Below, one piece after another: positions 6,986-7,776 of a DNA stretch of 7,776 nt (positions are counted from its first letter, which is position 1; each line of letters opens with the position of its first letter). The stretch covers positions 1-7,776 of the forward strand of contig JAFAFD010000075.1 of the NCBI GenBank assembly GCA_023423675.1. Reading direction: 5' to 3'. The notes beneath the pieces are model-generated. The model had not been told where the DNA came from, did no database searches, and was given only the letters and a program-made list of their open reading frames with translations. The position numbers were made by a program, and so were the translations under genes. The DNA comes from Pseudomonadota bacterium. GTDB taxonomy: Bacteria; Pseudomonadota; Gammaproteobacteria; Xanthomonadales; Xanthomonadaceae.

Positions 6986-7081
6986 GGCCGGTCTGGTGAC
7001 GGCCGGCTGAGGAAACGCCCTGCACCGCGATGCGTGCTCGACCGATGGCCGACATGGGGAGCAGGCGTTCAGGCTGAAAGC

Positions 7082-7618
7082 ATGAAGCCCTGCCGCCCGC
7101 TGACTCACCTGCCCCACCCCGCGCCGGGGTTCCACCTGACGGAACTGCTGCTGGTCGTCATGCTGCTGGCCGTCCTGCTCACGCTCGCATGGGGCCCCTG
7201 GCAGCGCCTGGTGGCACGCCTGCGCGCCGACACCCTGCGCGCCGAGCTCACCGGCAGCCTGGTGCTGGCGCGCTCCACGGCGGTGACCCAGCGCAGGCGG
7301 GTCACCGTCTGTGGCTCGCTCGACGGCGTGTCCTGCAGCCAGGAGTGGAGCCACGGCTGGCTGGTGCGTACGGAAGACGCACCGTGGGGAGCAGCAGCAC
7401 CGGGCAAGGTCGTGCATGTGCGCGACCGACAGCCGGGCCGGATCCACGTTCAGTCCAGCCAGTACCGCCCCCACGTGCAGTTCCTGCCGGACGGACGCAA
7501 TGCAGGCACCAACCAGTCCCTCGTGCTGTGCGTGGACGGGCGCGAGCACAGCCGTGTGGTCATCAACGTGACCGGCCGGGTACGCAGCGAGCGCCCCCGA
7601 TCACCCGCCGACTGCTGA
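7082..7618 (+). CDS. fimT: FimT/GspH-type minor pilin, probable DNA-uptake pilin
   Basis: A 178-residue type IV pilin-like protein. A 16-residue leader ends in Gly16, followed by FHLTE. This is a prepilin peptidase site with the required Glu at mature position 5 (Glu21), although His-Leu-Thr replaces the usual Thr-Leu-Ile. A hydrophobic helix follows (about 17-38), then a GspH/FimT globular domain with Cys77 and Cys85 (VTVCGSLDGVSC), HGWLV near 91-95 and Cys150. The C-terminus carries GRVR at 165-168, matching the GRxR motif reported as DNA-binding in FimT of naturally transformable gammaproteobacteria such as Legionella. The ATG at 7082 is chosen because it gives a normal-length leader; an in-frame start at 6950 would overlap the uvrB start. 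It is an orphan, with no pilV/W/X/E neighbours. A type II secretion pseudopilin H is the alternative, less likely without gsp genes nearby. Confidence 0.82.
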   Translation: MKPCRPLTHLPHPAPGFHLTELLLVVMLLAVLLTLAWGPWQRLVARLRADTLRAELTGSLVLARSTAVTQRRRVTVCGSLDGVSCSQEWSHGWLVRTEDAPWGAAAPGKVVHVRDRQPGRIHVQSSQYRPHVQFLPDGRNAGTNQSLVLCVDGREHSRVVINVTGRVRSERPRSPADC

Positions 7619-7640
7619 GGCGGCGGCAGAGCAACAACGA

Positions 7641-7668
7641 AAAAAGCCGCGATTTCTCGCGGCTTTTT
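7641..7668. terminator. Bidirectional terminator between pilin gene and tRNA-Asn
   Basis: AAAAAGCCGCG (7641-7651) pairs perfectly with CGCGGCTTTTT (7658-7668) around a six-base loop. A T-run follows the GC stem on both strands (TTTTT on plus, six T on minus). It can end both the converging pilin and tRNA-Asn transcripts. Confidence 0.92.
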
Positions 7669-7674
7669 CGAATC

Positions 7675-7751
7675 TGGCGCCCGAAGTTGGACTCGAACCA
7701 ACGACCCCCTGATTAACAGTCAAGTGCTCTAACCGGCTGAGCTATTCGGGC
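7675..7751 (-). tRNA. tRNA-Asn(GTT)
   Basis: The minus strand gives a full 77-base cloverleaf. The acceptor stem is GCCCGAA/TTCGGGC. The D arm contains AGCCGGTTAGAGC. The anticodon stem CTTGA/TCAGG (one G-U pair) encloses loop CTGTTAA with anticodon GTT. The T arm has loop TTCGAGT. The discriminator is G and the CCA end is encoded. It converges with the pilin gene across a shared terminator. Confidence 0.98.
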
Positions 7752-7761
7752 GGGGAGGCGC

Positions 7762-7767
7762 ATTCTA
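7762..7767 (-). promoter_or_regulatory. -10 element of the tRNA-Asn promoter
   Basis: The minus strand reads TAGAAT (five of six), followed by the GC-rich GCGCCTCCCC leading to the tRNA 5' end, the discriminator type seen in stable-RNA promoters. The matching -35 would fall beyond the window edge, so the promoter is only half visible. Confidence 0.5.
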
Positions 7768-7776
7768 GACGGTCAT

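Noticed and set aside
6985..7006. A SMAG/REP-type repetitive element in the uvrB-fimT gap
   Set aside because: The GC-rich CGGCCGG pair superficially resembles such repeats, but the GTAG head and the long stem of Stenotrophomonas SMAG elements are absent.
6952..7010. SOS (LexA) control of uvrB
   Set aside because: I found neither an E. coli-type CTG-N10-CAG palindrome nor a TTAG-N6-TACTA-like box in the promoter region. Control by another site cannot be excluded by eye.

Overview
This is a GC-rich chromosomal window from a gammaproteobacterium, most likely of the Xanthomonadaceae (Stenotrophomonas/Xanthomonas type). I infer this from the codon bias (very GC-rich third positions), a 673-residue UvrB, tRNA genes with encoded CCA ends, and the type of small hypothetical and exported proteins. 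The exact taxon cannot be fixed by eye. No phage, transposon, CRISPR array or defence island is visible. It reads as ordinary core chromosome with a few small lineage-specific genes.

Layout. Positions 1-205 (minus) hold the beginning of a membrane protein that resembles the N-terminus of the DNA-uptake channel ComEC and runs off the window. Upstream of it on the same strand is a two-component system: an OmpR-type response regulator (2290-1619) followed one base later by a membrane histidine kinase (1617-274). Divergent from the regulator is an outer-membrane MipA/OmpV-family barrel protein (2435-3202). A 144-bp gap separates the two and contains 11-bp-phased direct repeats that look like a regulator operator. 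A small cytosolic-looking protein (3235-3522) follows the barrel gene closely. Two small exported unknowns come next: a signal-peptide protein (3676-3942) and a cysteine-rich lipoprotein (4012-4491).

The centre carries two identical tRNA-Val(GAC) genes on the minus strand, with a good promoter upstream of the pair, a hairpin terminator between them and another after the second. Upstream of them is uvrB (6951-4930, minus), the nucleotide-excision-repair damage-verification helicase. Divergent from uvrB is an orphan FimT/GspH-type minor pilin (7082-7618) that keeps the prepilin cleavage site and a C-terminal GRVR motif like the DNA-binding motif described for FimT in natural transformation. A shared bidirectional terminator separates it from tRNA-Asn(GTT) at the right edge.

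How the genes fit together. The kinase, regulator and MipA-like protein probably form an envelope-sensing module. The ComEC-like start and the FimT pilin could both serve DNA uptake, although they sit at opposite ends of the window. The strongest points for follow-up are the putative operator, the FimT GRxR motif, the terminator placed between two identical tRNA genes, and the related leader sequences in front of the two small exported-protein genes.
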